From positions 24,977 through 88,976 of the forward strand of contig JAQXAR010000024.1 in assembly GCA_029252805.1 (NCBI GenBank): 64,000 bases of DNA, given 5' to 3'. The notes below the pieces were generated by a model. That model ran no database searches, had not been told where the DNA came from, and saw only the letters and a program-made list of their open reading frames with translations. Origin of the DNA: Rickettsiales bacterium. Its GTDB lineage: Bacteria; Pseudomonadota; Alphaproteobacteria; Rickettsiales; JALZUV01. Each line of letters opens with the position of its first letter. Positions within the stretch are counted from its first letter, which is position 1. Shown one piece after another: positions 54,374 through 63,630 of the stretch. Position numbers and translations under genes: made by a program.

Positions 54374-55909
54374 TTATTCAGCTGACAGTTGTTCTTCAGC
54401 CTGAGGGGCTTCCTCACTTAGTTGTTTAATGTAAACAGGGTTGGCAAGAAAATGTAGTGTTACTTGCGTACCTTTGCCTTTTCGACTGTTGATCTTGATA
54501 TCACCTTCATGCAGATCCATCAGTTTTTTCGTTAGGGGAAGTCCGAGACCCGTTCCTTCATATTTTCGATTCAGCCCGCTATCAATTTGGCCAAAACTTT
54601 GGAAGGCGGTTTCGATATCATCTTCAGACATGCCTATGCCGTTATCTTCAATATGAATGAAGAAGTCTGTCACTTCGCCCACCATCATTGAAGTATCAAG
54701 ATTAATATGGACGTCGCCGCCTCGGTCTGTGAATTTAACCGCGTTTGATAAGATATTCAGAATAATTTGAATTAGTCGCACACGGTCCGCAATGAGAAGT
54801 GGAGTTTTGCGAGGGACATGATTATGGATTTTGACATTTTCCTCAAGTGCACGTTCCTTGATCAGCGTAATGCATTTCTCGATGGCACGTGAAAGATCAA
54901 CCTCTTCAAACCTCAAGTTTAATTTACCTGCTTCCGCTTTGGATAGATCGAGGATATCGTTAATGATATCTAGTAAATGGATACCTGACTCATTGATATC
55001 AATCGCATATTCTTTGTATTTTTCACTCCCGAGCTGTCCGAAGAGCTGGTTGGTGATAATGGAAGAAAAACCGATAATCGCGTTCAGCGGTGTCCGTAAT
55101 TCATGGCTTACATTGGCTAGGAAGTTGGATTTTGCGCGGTTTGCATTCTCGGCGGCTTCTTTTGCGTTAAAGAGTTCGGTGTTTTTGGCGAGTAATTGCT
55201 GCTCACGCATATCAATCTCATCAAGCATGGTGTTAAAAGCAGTATAGAGGTTCGCAATTTCATTGTCGGGGGATGCATTGGGCAAGTGAGGTGCCCGCAT
55301 ACTGTAATCGCGTTTGAATGAAATTTGCTTGGCGACACTGGCAAGTTCAATGATCGGCTTAGATAGCATGCGCTGAAGAATCATTGCGAGAATATAGGCG
55401 ATCGCGAAGGCAATCGCGACGGACAGAGCAAGCCATTTCACTTGGCGTGTAAGGAAGGCTTCAATTTTACTGCGATTCGCTTCAACAAAAAGATGACCCG
55501 CAGTCTCCCCGTAAGCAGAAATATTGTAGGTGCTGTGGAAGAAGTCTTCGGTTGGGATAAGGTCGTCCATATTACCAGGACATGAACTATGAGGAGTTCT
55601 GGGCAGATAAGTGGCAAAAAGCATTTTTTCGACATCGTAAAGGCAGGCGCGTTGCACCTCAGCCTGCGATGCGAAAACCTGTAAGTTTTTATTAGCATCA
55701 ACCTGGACACCAAAATCAACGGCTGCTTTGTTACGGTCACCTACGATGCGCGTAGAATTATCCAGTTCTTCTTGGAAATTCTGTTCCAAATTGATAATAC
55801 CAATAATCGACATAGTGACGGTCGTCACGATAATCGTGACGAGTGAGATCAGCAAAAGCGCAAGGGTCATGCGTCGTTTGATTGAAATATGGTTTAAAGC
55901 GGAGCTCAT
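54374..55909 (-). CDS. Membrane sensor histidine kinase
   Basis: This is a 511-residue protein. Span 1 lies at 14-38, a periplasmic domain of about 115 residues has two cysteines (ACLYDVEK and SSCPG), span 2 at 158-178, and HAMP at about 179-232. HisKA carries the phosphoacceptor His269 in [21 protein letters not shown], and the HATPase has [23 protein letters not shown] and [16 protein letters not shown]. There is no receiver domain, and no response regulator gene is adjacent. The periplasmic part resembles the CHASE8 type that responds to YfiR-like proteins. It starts 2 bases after the yfiR-like gene. Confidence 0.92.
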   Translation of the reverse strand: MSSALNHISIKRRMTLALLLISLVTIIVTTVTMSIIGIINLEQNFQEELDNSTRIVGDRNKAAVDFGVQVDANKNLQVFASQAEVQRACLYDVEKMLFATYLPRTPHSSCPGNMDDLIPTEDFFHSTYNISAYGETAGHLFVEANRSKIEAFLTRQVKWLALSVAIAFAIAYILAMILQRMLSKPIIELASVAKQISFKRDYSMRAPHLPNASPDNEIANLYTAFNTMLDEIDMREQQLLAKNTELFNAKEAAENANRAKSNFLANVSHELRTPLNAIIGFSSIITNQLFGQLGSEKYKEYAIDINESGIHLLDIINDILDLSKAEAGKLNLRFEEVDLSRAIEKCITLIKERALEENVKIHNHVPRKTPLLIADRVRLIQIILNILSNAVKFTDRGGDVHINLDTSMMVGEVTDFFIHIEDNGIGMSEDDIETAFQSFGQIDSGLNRKYEGTGLGLPLTKKLMDLHEGDIKINSRKGKGTQVTLHFLANPVYIKQLSEEAPQAEEQLSAE

Positions 55910-55911
55910 GA

Positions 55912-56415
55912 TTATCGGATGACCTCGTCAGCAATTTCTAATAATTGCGGATTCATCCGGAGGCCTGCTTTTTTAGCGACTTTTAAATTGATGATAAATT
56001 TAATTTTTCCGCCTTTATTAATAAAAGAGATAATGCCTCCCTTTTTTGTGAAACTTGATTTTTGACCGATAGTAAGGAGATTGTTTTTCATTGGAACGGC
56101 TGAAGGAGTGGAGCTGTAGATTTGCAAGTGACAGTTATTTTTAACCGCTGCATTTGTGAAAACTTTATAACTCGTTTTGGAATTTGAACGTTTCTCAATT
56201 TTCTTTAAAGCGCCATCAAAATGGTCTGCACCATTAATGCAAATATTGAGCGTTTTGGGAGAGTTTTCCCAACTGACAAACTTTGTGAAATTATAAATAA
56301 AAGCGGCTTTCACACGATATTCATTGCTCGGCGCAGCACTGGCACTGTAAGAAGCAAAAAGCCACGCAAATACTGCGCAGCTTCCGGCTAAGTATCTAAC
56401 GTTTTTATGATCCAC
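55912..56415 (-). CDS. YfiR-family (DUF4154) periplasmic protein
   Basis: This is a 167-residue protein with a signal peptide (1-28, ending ASA). The conserved [19 protein letters not shown] motif, [12 protein letters not shown], a central Cys ([11 protein letters not shown]) and the C-terminal [41 protein letters not shown] define the family. In Pseudomonas, YfiR represses a membrane diguanylate cyclase; here the likely partner is the adjacent histidine kinase. It starts directly after the TonB receptor stop. Confidence 0.9.
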   Translation of the reverse strand: MDHKNVRYLAGSCAVFAWLFASYSASAAPSNEYRVKAAFIYNFTKFVSWENSPKTLNICINGADHFDGALKKIEKRSNSKTSYKVFTNAAVKNNCHLQIYSSTPSAVPMKNNLLTIGQKSSFTKKGGIISFINKGGKIKFIINLKVAKKAGLRMNPQLLEIADEVIR

Positions 56416-58419
56416 CTAAAACTTCCAATTCACTTTCCCGTAGACTGTTCTAGGTACTTCTATCTGACGATTGTAAACAAATGATGAAAATTCTGGTTTT
56501 TGATCTTCTAATAAATTTTGACCAACTAAACTGAGGCTCACCCCATTATCAAGGTTATAGGCTAAGCGCGCATCAAGGCGCCAATAATCATCAATAACGG
56601 TTGTTGCCGTTGGGTTGAGCTCATCCACATAATAAAGCAGCGTATCAAACTCCCAATTCTCGTCAGGAGTATAATGTGACTCAAGATTAACCTGATGGTT
56701 CGGAGAGAGCCCTTCACCTGAGACGAAAGTGCTGCCACCATTAACATCCATCTCTAGTGCAGAATAGCTTGCAGATAAGAGCCAATGAGGAGTGGTCTTC
56801 CAATCAGCGGAAACTTCAATACCAAAAGTTTCAGCGGTGCTATCACTGCCAATTACAAGAGGGAGAACAACGTGAGACCCAAATGTAGGGTTGGTGGCGA
56901 GAAAAGGAGTGCCTAATGAGTCGCTGCCAAGGGTTGTATAATCATGATAGAATGCGGTTACATCAAGGGATAGTTCATCTAAAGGCTGAGTACGATAGCC
57001 GAATTCGTATGCGTAGAGTTTCTCGGAATCAGTCGCTTCGTTACCAATTTGTTGAACAAGCGTGATACCTGCTGGGGTTGGAAGGGCACCTACTGCAATG
57101 TTAACGCCATGTCCTGTCCGACCGGGGGTTCGAATGGCGCGGGTAAACGATGCCCATGCATAATTGGTATCATCAATTTTCCAACCTAATCGCGCTGAAG
57201 GCTGCCATTCAAATTCCGTATAGTCATTATATTCAAATTTACTGCCAAGCGTAAGCTTAACATCTTCCAGAAGGGTGATCTTGTCCTGTAAGAAAGCAGA
57301 GAAAAGGTTGTCAGTGCGGTTGGCGGGGGAGAAGGAAAGGATGTCCGTTCCTTCAATGTCTGAATTAATTAGGCGATAGCCTAGCCCCCAGATCATATCA
57401 TGGCTTTGCGCCGCTTTGAAGGAGTGATTGAAGTCAATATCAACGGTTTGCGTTGTATCTTCAAAAATGAATGTATCACGTTTGGTAATGTCGTAATAAC
57501 TTTTGATAGAATACTCGTTGCTACCTTCTAGGTAAGACCATTGTGCTTGCAGGTGTCCACCGAGAGTGTCAAAAGCATCATCTACTTCTGTGCGCGGTCC
57601 AGTGAGGTTAGGGAGGAAGAAGTCAGAATTTTCACGACCTTGGTAGAATTCAGACTGGATGGATAAATCACCATAAGAAAGTTCATTGCTATCAACGCGC
57701 ATACCAGCGCGCCACATATCCCATTTATCGTCAGCGCCAACCCCACTGGATAGCTGATAGTTGCGATTATGTTTTTGCTTAGCAAAAGCTCTGTAATGAG
57801 TGTTTTTGTTAATCTCGCCTCCATACCGAATGGAGGTGTTTTGCTCTTGCAAGCCATGTTGGTAAACGGCTAAAGCGCCTTGCGAGTCTTTCGCTTCTTT
57901 TGTGATAATGTTAATTACGCCATTGACTGCATTGGCTCCCCAAATGGTGCCGCCGGGGCCACGGACGATTTCAATACGTTTAATATCTTCCATCATCGTA
58001 TCTTGGACGCTCCAAAACACCCCTGAGAACATGGGAGTGTATACAGAACGCCCATCAATTAAAACAAGGAGTTTATTTGAGAACTGTGCGTTGAACCCTC
58101 GAATGCTAACGGCCCACTGTCCCGAGCCAGAGCGGGCGACATTGACGCCTGGCGCTAAGCGGAGAGCCTCAGGAATTGAGGTGGCGCCAGAGCGCTTAAT
58201 ATCTTCTTGAGTGATGACATGAATGGCTGCTGCGGCTTCTGATGCTATTTCGTCGCGTTTTGAAATGGAGGTAATTTCAATATCACCTAATTCCTTTAAG
58301 GAAAGGGAAAATAAATCTTCAGAGTCATTTGAAAGAGCCGGTGTGGTTGAAAGGCCCAGATAGCAAACCGTTACTATAAAGCCCAAAGATTTATCCTGCG
58401 ACAAACGAGGAGTTTTCAT
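56416..58419 (-). CDS. TonB-dependent outer-membrane receptor
   Basis: This is a 667-residue protein with a signal peptide (about 1-30). A plug domain spans about 50-165 (IHVITQEDIKRSGATSIPEALRLAPGV, then SIRGFNAQFSNKLLVLIDGRSVY and RIEIVRGPGGTIWGANAVNGVINI), followed by a 22-strand barrel ending in the terminal Phe (YGKVNWKF). The LKELGDIEITSISKR N-terminal segment is typical of receptors that pair with YfiR and a kinase. The substrate is unknown. It heads the four-gene operon; AGGA lies 9 bases before the ATG. Confidence 0.94.
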   Translation of the reverse strand: MKTPRLSQDKSLGFIVTVCYLGLSTTPALSNDSEDLFSLSLKELGDIEITSISKRDEIASEAAAAIHVITQEDIKRSGATSIPEALRLAPGVNVARSGSGQWAVSIRGFNAQFSNKLLVLIDGRSVYTPMFSGVFWSVQDTMMEDIKRIEIVRGPGGTIWGANAVNGVINIITKEAKDSQGALAVYQHGLQEQNTSIRYGGEINKNTHYRAFAKQKHNRNYQLSSGVGADDKWDMWRAGMRVDSNELSYGDLSIQSEFYQGRENSDFFLPNLTGPRTEVDDAFDTLGGHLQAQWSYLEGSNEYSIKSYYDITKRDTFIFEDTTQTVDIDFNHSFKAAQSHDMIWGLGYRLINSDIEGTDILSFSPANRTDNLFSAFLQDKITLLEDVKLTLGSKFEYNDYTEFEWQPSARLGWKIDDTNYAWASFTRAIRTPGRTGHGVNIAVGALPTPAGITLVQQIGNEATDSEKLYAYEFGYRTQPLDELSLDVTAFYHDYTTLGSDSLGTPFLATNPTFGSHVVLPLVIGSDSTAETFGIEVSADWKTTPHWLLSASYSALEMDVNGGSTFVSGEGLSPNHQVNLESHYTPDENWEFDTLLYYVDELNPTATTVIDDYWRLDARLAYNLDNGVSLSLVGQNLLEDQKPEFSSFVYNRQIEVPRTVYGKVNWKF

Positions 58420-58539
58420 AATAGAAATCCTAAATTATTTCTTCCCAAGGTAGGGACGATATGGATTTCTAGTCAAATAAATGTTTCTAAATTTCAACGA
58501 ATTGTGTGCTGGAGTTGAAACTCATGTGATAATTACACC

Positions 58540-59268
58540 CTATGCAAGGCTAACCAAAGTCCGATGAGTAAGGTTCCTTTTCGGATTCTTGGTTAAAGAT
58601 GTCTCCACATCGAAGAGCAATAATTTAAAGCCATTACCTTCAATGCCATCAATGTTATGAGGGAAGTGAATGTTATCCACGACACGGCAAATGTAGTCTA
58701 ATTTACGGCTAGTGATGCGGTAGAGTCGGTGTAGAGAATTTGGCGACATAGAAAAAGCGTATTTTATTCCTAGGCTGTGACAATGCTGAAACATGAGTCT
58801 TATAAAAGCAGTTGTGATATCGTTGGTTTGGTATTCCTCTAAAATAGCCATGCGCGAGGCTTCGCAGTAGCCATTTTTGGCTAATTCAAGTTCGGGTAGG
58901 TTTTCTTGAAGTTTGACACCGTATTTTTCCATGCTGAGTTGTGTTGGCTTGTCTGGGTGTGAAAAGGTCATTCTTACGCCGCCTAATACTTGATTTCCAG
59001 CGCGAACGATTAAGGTATCACTTTTTGTATCAAAGGAGTCTTCTTCTTTTTCAAAATCGACTCCATGGGTTCTAGCAAAAACGAGGCTGCGCAATACATA
59101 GTATTGATGCAAAAGAGCTGGATCTTTAGTGAATTCATAGGTTAGCTCTTCAGCCTCGCGTAGTTTGCGGTGGCGCCTGAATAGCATATCTTCCTGTAGT
59201 ACTTGCTCCATAGAAACCTCTTCCGGAAATTCGTTGTTGTCACGATATTGTCTAACCTGCTCAAGCAT
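58540..59268 (-). CDS. FeeM/LuxI-like GNAT-fold N-acyltransferase
   Basis: From the ATG at 59268 (GGAG 6 bases upstream) the product has 242 residues; a GTG at 59280 is the alternative. The central region resembles N-acyl amino acid synthase FeeM and autoinducer synthases: YYVLRSLVFARTHGVDF, VLGGVRMTFSHPD with the R-x-T/S strand, YCEASRMAILEEYQTND and LMFQHCHSLGIKYAFSMS. Such enzymes use acyl-ACP to make N-acyl amino acids or N-acyl-homoserine lactones. There is no luxR gene nearby. The role as signal or lipid synthase is inferred. It is divergent from glmS, and its promoter contains a CtrA-type site. Confidence 0.68.
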   Translation of the reverse strand: MLEQVRQYRDNNEFPEEVSMEQVLQEDMLFRRHRKLREAEELTYEFTKDPALLHQYYVLRSLVFARTHGVDFEKEEDSFDTKSDTLIVRAGNQVLGGVRMTFSHPDKPTQLSMEKYGVKLQENLPELELAKNGYCEASRMAILEEYQTNDITTAFIRLMFQHCHSLGIKYAFSMSPNSLHRLYRITSRKLDYICRVVDNIHFPHNIDGIEGNGFKLLLFDVETSLTKNPKRNLTHRTLVSLA

Positions 59269-59349
59269 TGCATACTCCACTTATTTTTAACGAGTGCCAA
59301 ATTGGGACGGATATGTTTTTTTGGCATTTTCGATTTTAAGAGATCAAAG

Positions 59350-59358
59350 TTATCCACA
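59350..59358 (+). promoter_or_regulatory. DnaA box
   Basis: TTATCCACA is a perfect 9-base DnaA box in the 5' leader of the acyltransferase gene, in the glmS-divergent region. One box alone does not make an origin, but DnaA can act as a transcription factor in alphaproteobacteria. Chance occurrence cannot be excluded. Confidence 0.5.
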
Positions 59359-59376
59359 TCTGTTTCTTAATTGCAA

Positions 59377-59405
59377 CAAGTATTAACAAAGTGTTAACAC
59401 GGCAA
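59377..59405 (-). promoter_or_regulatory. Promoter of the acyltransferase gene with a CtrA-type palindromic site in the spacer
   Basis: On the minus strand TTGCCG (59405-59400), a 17-base spacer and TACTTG (59382-59377) form a moderate promoter. The spacer on the plus strand contains TTAA-CAAAGTG-TTAAC (59383-59398), an exact TTAA-N7-TTAAC CtrA box. It is also a perfect dyad, TTAACA-AAG-TGTTAA. A TAACAC/GTGTTA pair extends the symmetry to 59415. A regulator bound here would block or activate the divergent genes. Confidence 0.5.
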
Positions 59406-59521
59406 CAGGGTGTTAGCTAAAAGCCACAGTTCTTGATGTAATCGGATGGGGGGAGAACCGTTATAAAACGTGATTAATCGCGGACTGGTCTTTGGAGTAA
59501 AAAGTCGCTAGAAAATAGGGT

Positions 59522-61345
59522 ATGTGTGGAATCGTTGGAATTGTCGGGACCTCTGAAGTTTCGTCACGCTTATTAGAAGCGTTAAAAAAATTAGAATATC
59601 GTGGTTATGATTCGGCGGGCATTGCGACGCTGGATGGCGGGGAGATCAAGCGTACCCGCGCCAGTGGTAAGTTGAATAACCTAGAGGCGGCCCTGCGGGA
59701 AGAGCCGCTTGCAGGGGGTGTCGGGATTGGACATACGCGCTGGGCAACTCATGGTGCGCCGACGAAAGAAAATGCTCACCCACATGTTACCGATTCTGTT
59801 GCAGTGGTGCATAACGGTATTATTGAAAATCATGCGCAATTGCGTGAAGAGCTTAAAGCGCAAGGTGCTGTCTTTACCAGTGAAACAGATACTGAGGTTA
59901 TCACTCATTTGCTAAGTCATTTAGTAAAAGAGGGGAAAGCGCCAGAAGTTGCGCTGAAAGAGGCGCTGACTCGCCTAGATGGCGCTTATGCGATCGGAGT
60001 GCTGTTTCAATCAGAGCCTGATGCGCTCTATGCCGCACGTTGGGGGTCTCCGCTCGCTGTCGGAGTGTGTGATGGCGAAATGGCGGTTGGCTCGGATGCC
60101 ATCGCATTATCCCTCTTTACCAATCGTGTGATTTATCTGGAAGAGGGTGATTGGGCGAAGCTGACACCCACCAGTATGGCCATTTTTAATAATCAAGGGC
60201 ATGAAGTGGTGCGCCCTGAAGTGTTGAGCGGTGTTGCATCTGAGGCGATCACTAAAGGCGGCTATCGCCACTTTATGGAAAAAGAAATTCATGAGCAGCC
60301 GGAGGCGATAGCGAAAACGCTTGAGCATTTGCGGCATCCGACGCTCGGTAGCTTTACGCTTCCGGACCTTAATATTGATGTGAAAGATTTACGTCACATT
60401 GTGATTATTGCTTGCGGAACGTCTTATTACGCTGGGATGGTGGCACAATATTGGCTGGAAGACCTCACGGGCTTGCCCGTTAGTATCGACATTGCCTCCG
60501 AATTTAGATACCGGACTCCGCGTTTGAGTGAGGGCGTGTTAGCCTTATTCATTTCGCAATCAGGTGAAACGGCGGATACGCTGGCAGCGCTGCGTATGAT
60601 AAAAGAAATGGGGCATCCGACGCTCGCCATTGTGAATATGCAAGGCAGCTCGATGGAGCGTGAAGCGGATGCTATATTGCACACGCAAGCGGGGCCAGAA
60701 ATAGGTGTGGCCTCGACCAAAGCCTTTACGACGCAATTGACGATTCTTGCAGGCCTTGCCATTGAGCTAGGTGAAAACCGCCAGGTCTTGTCTGCCGATC
60801 AGGTGGCGAATTATTGGAAATTGTTGGAAGGCCTGCCAAGTCTAATGCGTGAAGCAACGCATCATGTCACGGCTGAGAGTCCGGCCTGTCAGAGTTTGAT
60901 GAAAGCCTATGATGTGCTCTATTTAGGGCGCGGAACCTCTTATCCATTGGCGATGGAGGGCGCGTTGAAGTTAAAAGAAATCTCCTACATCCATGCAGAA
61001 GGGTATGCTGCAGGCGAAATGAAACATGGTCCTATCGCGTTGATTGATGAACGAGTGCCGATTATCGTAATTGCGCCCAATGATAAATGGCAGGAAAAGA
61101 CTCTTTCTAACATGCAAGAAGCGCGCGCACGTGGCGGAAAGATCATTCTTATCAGCGATGAAGCAGGTATTAAAGTCAATGCGAGTCAGGCACATTTTGC
61201 AGTGACAATGCCCAATTGCGATGCTTTTGTAGCACCGTTTGTTTATTCCGTTCCGATTCAAATGTTGGCATATTACACCGCCGTATTGAAGGGAACCGAT
61301 GTTGATCAGCCCCGAAACCTTGCCAAATCTGTAACGGTAGAATAG
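59522..61345 (+). CDS. glmS: Glutamine-fructose-6-phosphate aminotransferase (isomerizing)
   Basis: This is a 607-residue enzyme that makes glucosamine-6-phosphate for peptidoglycan and lipopolysaccharide. The N-terminal glutaminase domain starts MCGIVGIVG with the catalytic Cys2. Two SIS domains follow (IIACGTSYYAGMVAQYW, SQSGETADTLAALR and ASTKAFTTQL), and the C-terminus ends in DQPRNLAKSVTVE. Length is standard. No glmS ribozyme is expected in this lineage, and none is seen. glmU is not adjacent. Confidence 0.97.
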   Translation: MCGIVGIVGTSEVSSRLLEALKKLEYRGYDSAGIATLDGGEIKRTRASGKLNNLEAALREEPLAGGVGIGHTRWATHGAPTKENAHPHVTDSVAVVHNGIIENHAQLREELKAQGAVFTSETDTEVITHLLSHLVKEGKAPEVALKEALTRLDGAYAIGVLFQSEPDALYAARWGSPLAVGVCDGEMAVGSDAIALSLFTNRVIYLEEGDWAKLTPTSMAIFNNQGHEVVRPEVLSGVASEAITKGGYRHFMEKEIHEQPEAIAKTLEHLRHPTLGSFTLPDLNIDVKDLRHIVIIACGTSYYAGMVAQYWLEDLTGLPVSIDIASEFRYRTPRLSEGVLALFISQSGETADTLAALRMIKEMGHPTLAIVNMQGSSMEREADAILHTQAGPEIGVASTKAFTTQLTILAGLAIELGENRQVLSADQVANYWKLLEGLPSLMREATHHVTAESPACQSLMKAYDVLYLGRGTSYPLAMEGALKLKEISYIHAEGYAAGEMKHGPIALIDERVPIIVIAPNDKWQEKTLSNMQEARARGGKIILISDEAGIKVNASQAHFAVTMPNCDAFVAPFVYSVPIQMLAYYTAVLKGTDVDQPRNLAKSVTVE

Positions 61346-61354
61346 CGAGCTATT

Positions 61355-62107
61355 ATGACTGAGGTATCCATTGAAGCCGGAACGATGATCTTTCGTGAGG
61401 GAGATCAGGCAGATGAAGCCTATATTATCCGCGAAGGGCAGATCGAAGTACTAAAGCATGCACAGCATGGCGAAGTTCGTTTGGCAACCTTAGATGCGGG
61501 AGATGTGTTAGGCGAACTTGCTTTGTTTGAACACGGTATGCCGCGTTCGGCAAGTGCTCGTACCGTGACTCCTGTGGTTTGTGATGTCATTACGCGTAGT
61601 GAATTTGAGCAACTTCTAGGGCAATGTCCTCCGCGTATTATGCCTGTGATCATGATGGTGTTAGATCGTTTGCGCAGCAGCAATAGGCGTGTGAGTGAAA
61701 CGGAAGCGGCGAGTGTGATTCTGGAAGTGGATATCAGTCAGGTAACGGTCACTTCGTTAAATGAACCGCCGTTTTTTGATGTTTTAGAGACGGCCGTCGC
61801 GCGCTTGCCTTTGAAGGTAGGCGGCTATGAAGCACAAGCAGGGCCTGATCGGAAGCATCAACAAAATCACATTAATATTGCATCAGAGGCAAGTCCACCT
61901 ATAGTATCATCTCAACATTGTCAGGTTGAGATTCATGAAGGTGGTATTTACTTGCGTGATACGGGAAGCCGATTTGGCACGATCGTAAATGGAAAGCAAA
62001 TTGGACGCGGTAAAGGTGTCTATCTTGCTCCATTGCAAAAGGGAGAAAATACCCTGCAGCTAGGCGGTCTCGAATCGCCAGTGATGTTAAAAGTAGAATG
62101 TATATAG
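61355..62107 (+). CDS. Cyclic-nucleotide-binding plus FHA domain protein
   Basis: This is a 250-residue cytosolic protein. Residues 8-120 form a CRP-type cNMP-binding barrel (AGTMIFREGDQADEAYIIREG and GDVLGELALFEHGMPRSASA with the phosphate-binding Arg). A linker of about 40 residues follows, then an FHA-like domain at about 150-250 with SSQHCQVEI and LRDTGSRFGTIVNGK. The usual Gly-Arg at FHA strand 3-4 appears as Gly-Gly, so phosphothreonine binding may be altered. There is no helix-turn-helix, so it is a signalling adaptor and not a transcription factor. It starts 9 bases after glmS and is 6-18 bases from the dehydrogenase gene, depending on the start chosen there. Confidence 0.8.
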   Translation: MTEVSIEAGTMIFREGDQADEAYIIREGQIEVLKHAQHGEVRLATLDAGDVLGELALFEHGMPRSASARTVTPVVCDVITRSEFEQLLGQCPPRIMPVIMMVLDRLRSSNRRVSETEAASVILEVDISQVTVTSLNEPPFFDVLETAVARLPLKVGGYEAQAGPDRKHQQNHINIASEASPPIVSSQHCQVEIHEGGIYLRDTGSRFGTIVNGKQIGRGKGVYLAPLQKGENTLQLGGLESPVMLKVECI

Positions 62108-62125
62108 AGAAAAATGGGAGAGCGT

Positions 62126-63625
62126 ATGTCCGCACTGAGAAAAGAAGAGGAAGTTAGTTTGAAAGATTTAATGAAGAACCCAGAAATGTTGCAAACGCAA
62201 TGTTATGTAAATGGTCAATGGATTGATGCTAAGTCTGGCGAAATCAGCGAAGTAGAGAATCCTGCAACCGGCGAAATCATCGCCACCGTTCCTAAAATGG
62301 GATATGATGAAATTACTGAAGTGATCGACCAAGCGCATGAAGCGTGGGGCGCATGGCGCAGTCTGCTCGCCAGTCAACGTGCAAAATTGATGCTTAAATG
62401 GGCAGAGATTTTGGTCGAAAATCGTGATGATATTGGTACGATCATGTCACAAGAACAAGGCAAGCCGATTAGCCAAGCCAAAGGCGAAGTCGATTACGCT
62501 GCAAGCTTTATCGAATGGTATGCATTTGAAGGCCAGAGCATTTCAGGTGAAACGGTTCAGCAAACAAAAGCGGGCCGTCGCGAGACGGTATGGAAAGAAC
62601 CGGTAGGCGTTTCCGCCGCGATTACGCCATGGAACTTCCCAGCAGCAATGATTGCACGCAAAGTTGCGCCAGCATTGGCAGCGGGTTGTCCGGCCATTTC
62701 AAAGCCAGCGGAAAACACTCCGCTCACTGCGCTTGCGATGGCAAAATGTGCGGAAATGGCAGGTATTCCAGCCGGTATCTTTAATGTTGTAACGGGTAAA
62801 GCATCTGAAATTGGTAAGTCGCTGACGGATAACGGTAAGGTACGTAAGTTAAGCTTCACGGGTTCGACTCCGATCGGTAAATTGCTTTATAAGCAGTGCG
62901 CCGACACGGTGAAGAAAATGTCGTTAGAGCTTGGCGGAAATGCACCGTTCATCGTGTTCGAGGATGCGGATCTGGATGCGGCGATTAGCGGCCTAAGTAC
63001 CGCGAAATTCCGCAATACAGGTCAAACTTGTGTCTGTGCGAATCGTATTTTTGTGCATGAAAGCATTTATGACGAGTTTAAAGCGAAGGTCGTGGCCTTG
63101 GCGGAAAGCTTGAATACCTGCGATCCGATGGATGAAGCCTCTGATGTGGGTTGCCTTGTGGATAATAAGGCCTATGACGGCGTGAAGGGTCTTGTCGACC
63201 GTGCCGTCGAAGCCGGTGCAACGATTCTGACGGGGGGTGAGCCACCTAAAGGCATGACGAAACCTTTCTTCGCGCCAACGGTGATGGAAAATATCACGAA
63301 TGATATGGAAATTGCACAGGAAGAGATTTTTGGCCCGGTTGCAACACTCATCAAGTTCAGCACTGAAGAAGAAGTGATCGAAATGGCAAATGATACGCCA
63401 TTTGGCTTGGCTTCGTATTTCTTCACGCAGGACATGAAGCGTACGTTCCGTGTGGCTGAAGCACTCGAATATGGCATGGTGGGTGCAAATCTCGGCCATG
63501 TAAGCTCCGTAACGGCACCTTTTGGTGGCTATAAAGAGTCTGGCATTGGCCGCGAATCTTCAAGCTATGGTCTCGAAGAGTTCTTGGAAGCCAAGTATTT
63601 AGCGATTGGCGAATTACACCAGTAG
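62126..63625 (+). CDS. gabD: NAD(P)+-dependent aldehyde dehydrogenase, succinate-semialdehyde dehydrogenase type
   Basis: This is a 499-residue ALDH-superfamily enzyme. Key motifs are ITPWNFPAAMIARKVAPALAAGC, SFTGSTPIGKLL, the general base Glu in KKMSLELGGNAPFIV and the catalytic Cys in FRNTGQTCVCANR. C-terminal GYKESGIGRESSSYGLEEFLE matches GabD. The succinate-semialdehyde assignment rests on overall resemblance. The ATG at 62126 has GGAGA 5 bases upstream; an ATG at 62114 is in frame. It is the last gene of the glmS cluster. Confidence 0.85.
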   Translation: MSALRKEEEVSLKDLMKNPEMLQTQCYVNGQWIDAKSGEISEVENPATGEIIATVPKMGYDEITEVIDQAHEAWGAWRSLLASQRAKLMLKWAEILVENRDDIGTIMSQEQGKPISQAKGEVDYAASFIEWYAFEGQSISGETVQQTKAGRRETVWKEPVGVSAAITPWNFPAAMIARKVAPALAAGCPAISKPAENTPLTALAMAKCAEMAGIPAGIFNVVTGKASEIGKSLTDNGKVRKLSFTGSTPIGKLLYKQCADTVKKMSLELGGNAPFIVFEDADLDAAISGLSTAKFRNTGQTCVCANRIFVHESIYDEFKAKVVALAESLNTCDPMDEASDVGCLVDNKAYDGVKGLVDRAVEAGATILTGGEPPKGMTKPFFAPTVMENITNDMEIAQEEIFGPVATLIKFSTEEEVIEMANDTPFGLASYFFTQDMKRTFRVAEALEYGMVGANLGHVSSVTAPFGGYKESGIGRESSSYGLEEFLEAKYLAIGELHQ

Positions 63626-63630
63626 GTTAA

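Noticed and set aside
59142..59357. 71-residue minus-strand ORF overlapping the start of the acyltransferase gene
   Set aside because: It starts with GTG inside the DnaA box, has no ribosome site, and most of it is out of frame within the acyltransferase coding region. Its first 25 codons look faintly coding, so an upstream leader peptide is not fully excluded.
59281..59521. Possible replication origin, because a DnaA box and a CtrA site occur together
   Set aside because: Only one DnaA box is present, with no AT-rich unwinding region with repeats and no origin-associated genes (dnaA, hemE, parAB) nearby.
59460..59521. glmS promoter or glmS ribozyme
   Set aside because: A TATAAA at 59462 has no -35 at a proper distance, and no ribozyme core is recognisable; the ribozyme is essentially confined to Gram-positive bacteria.
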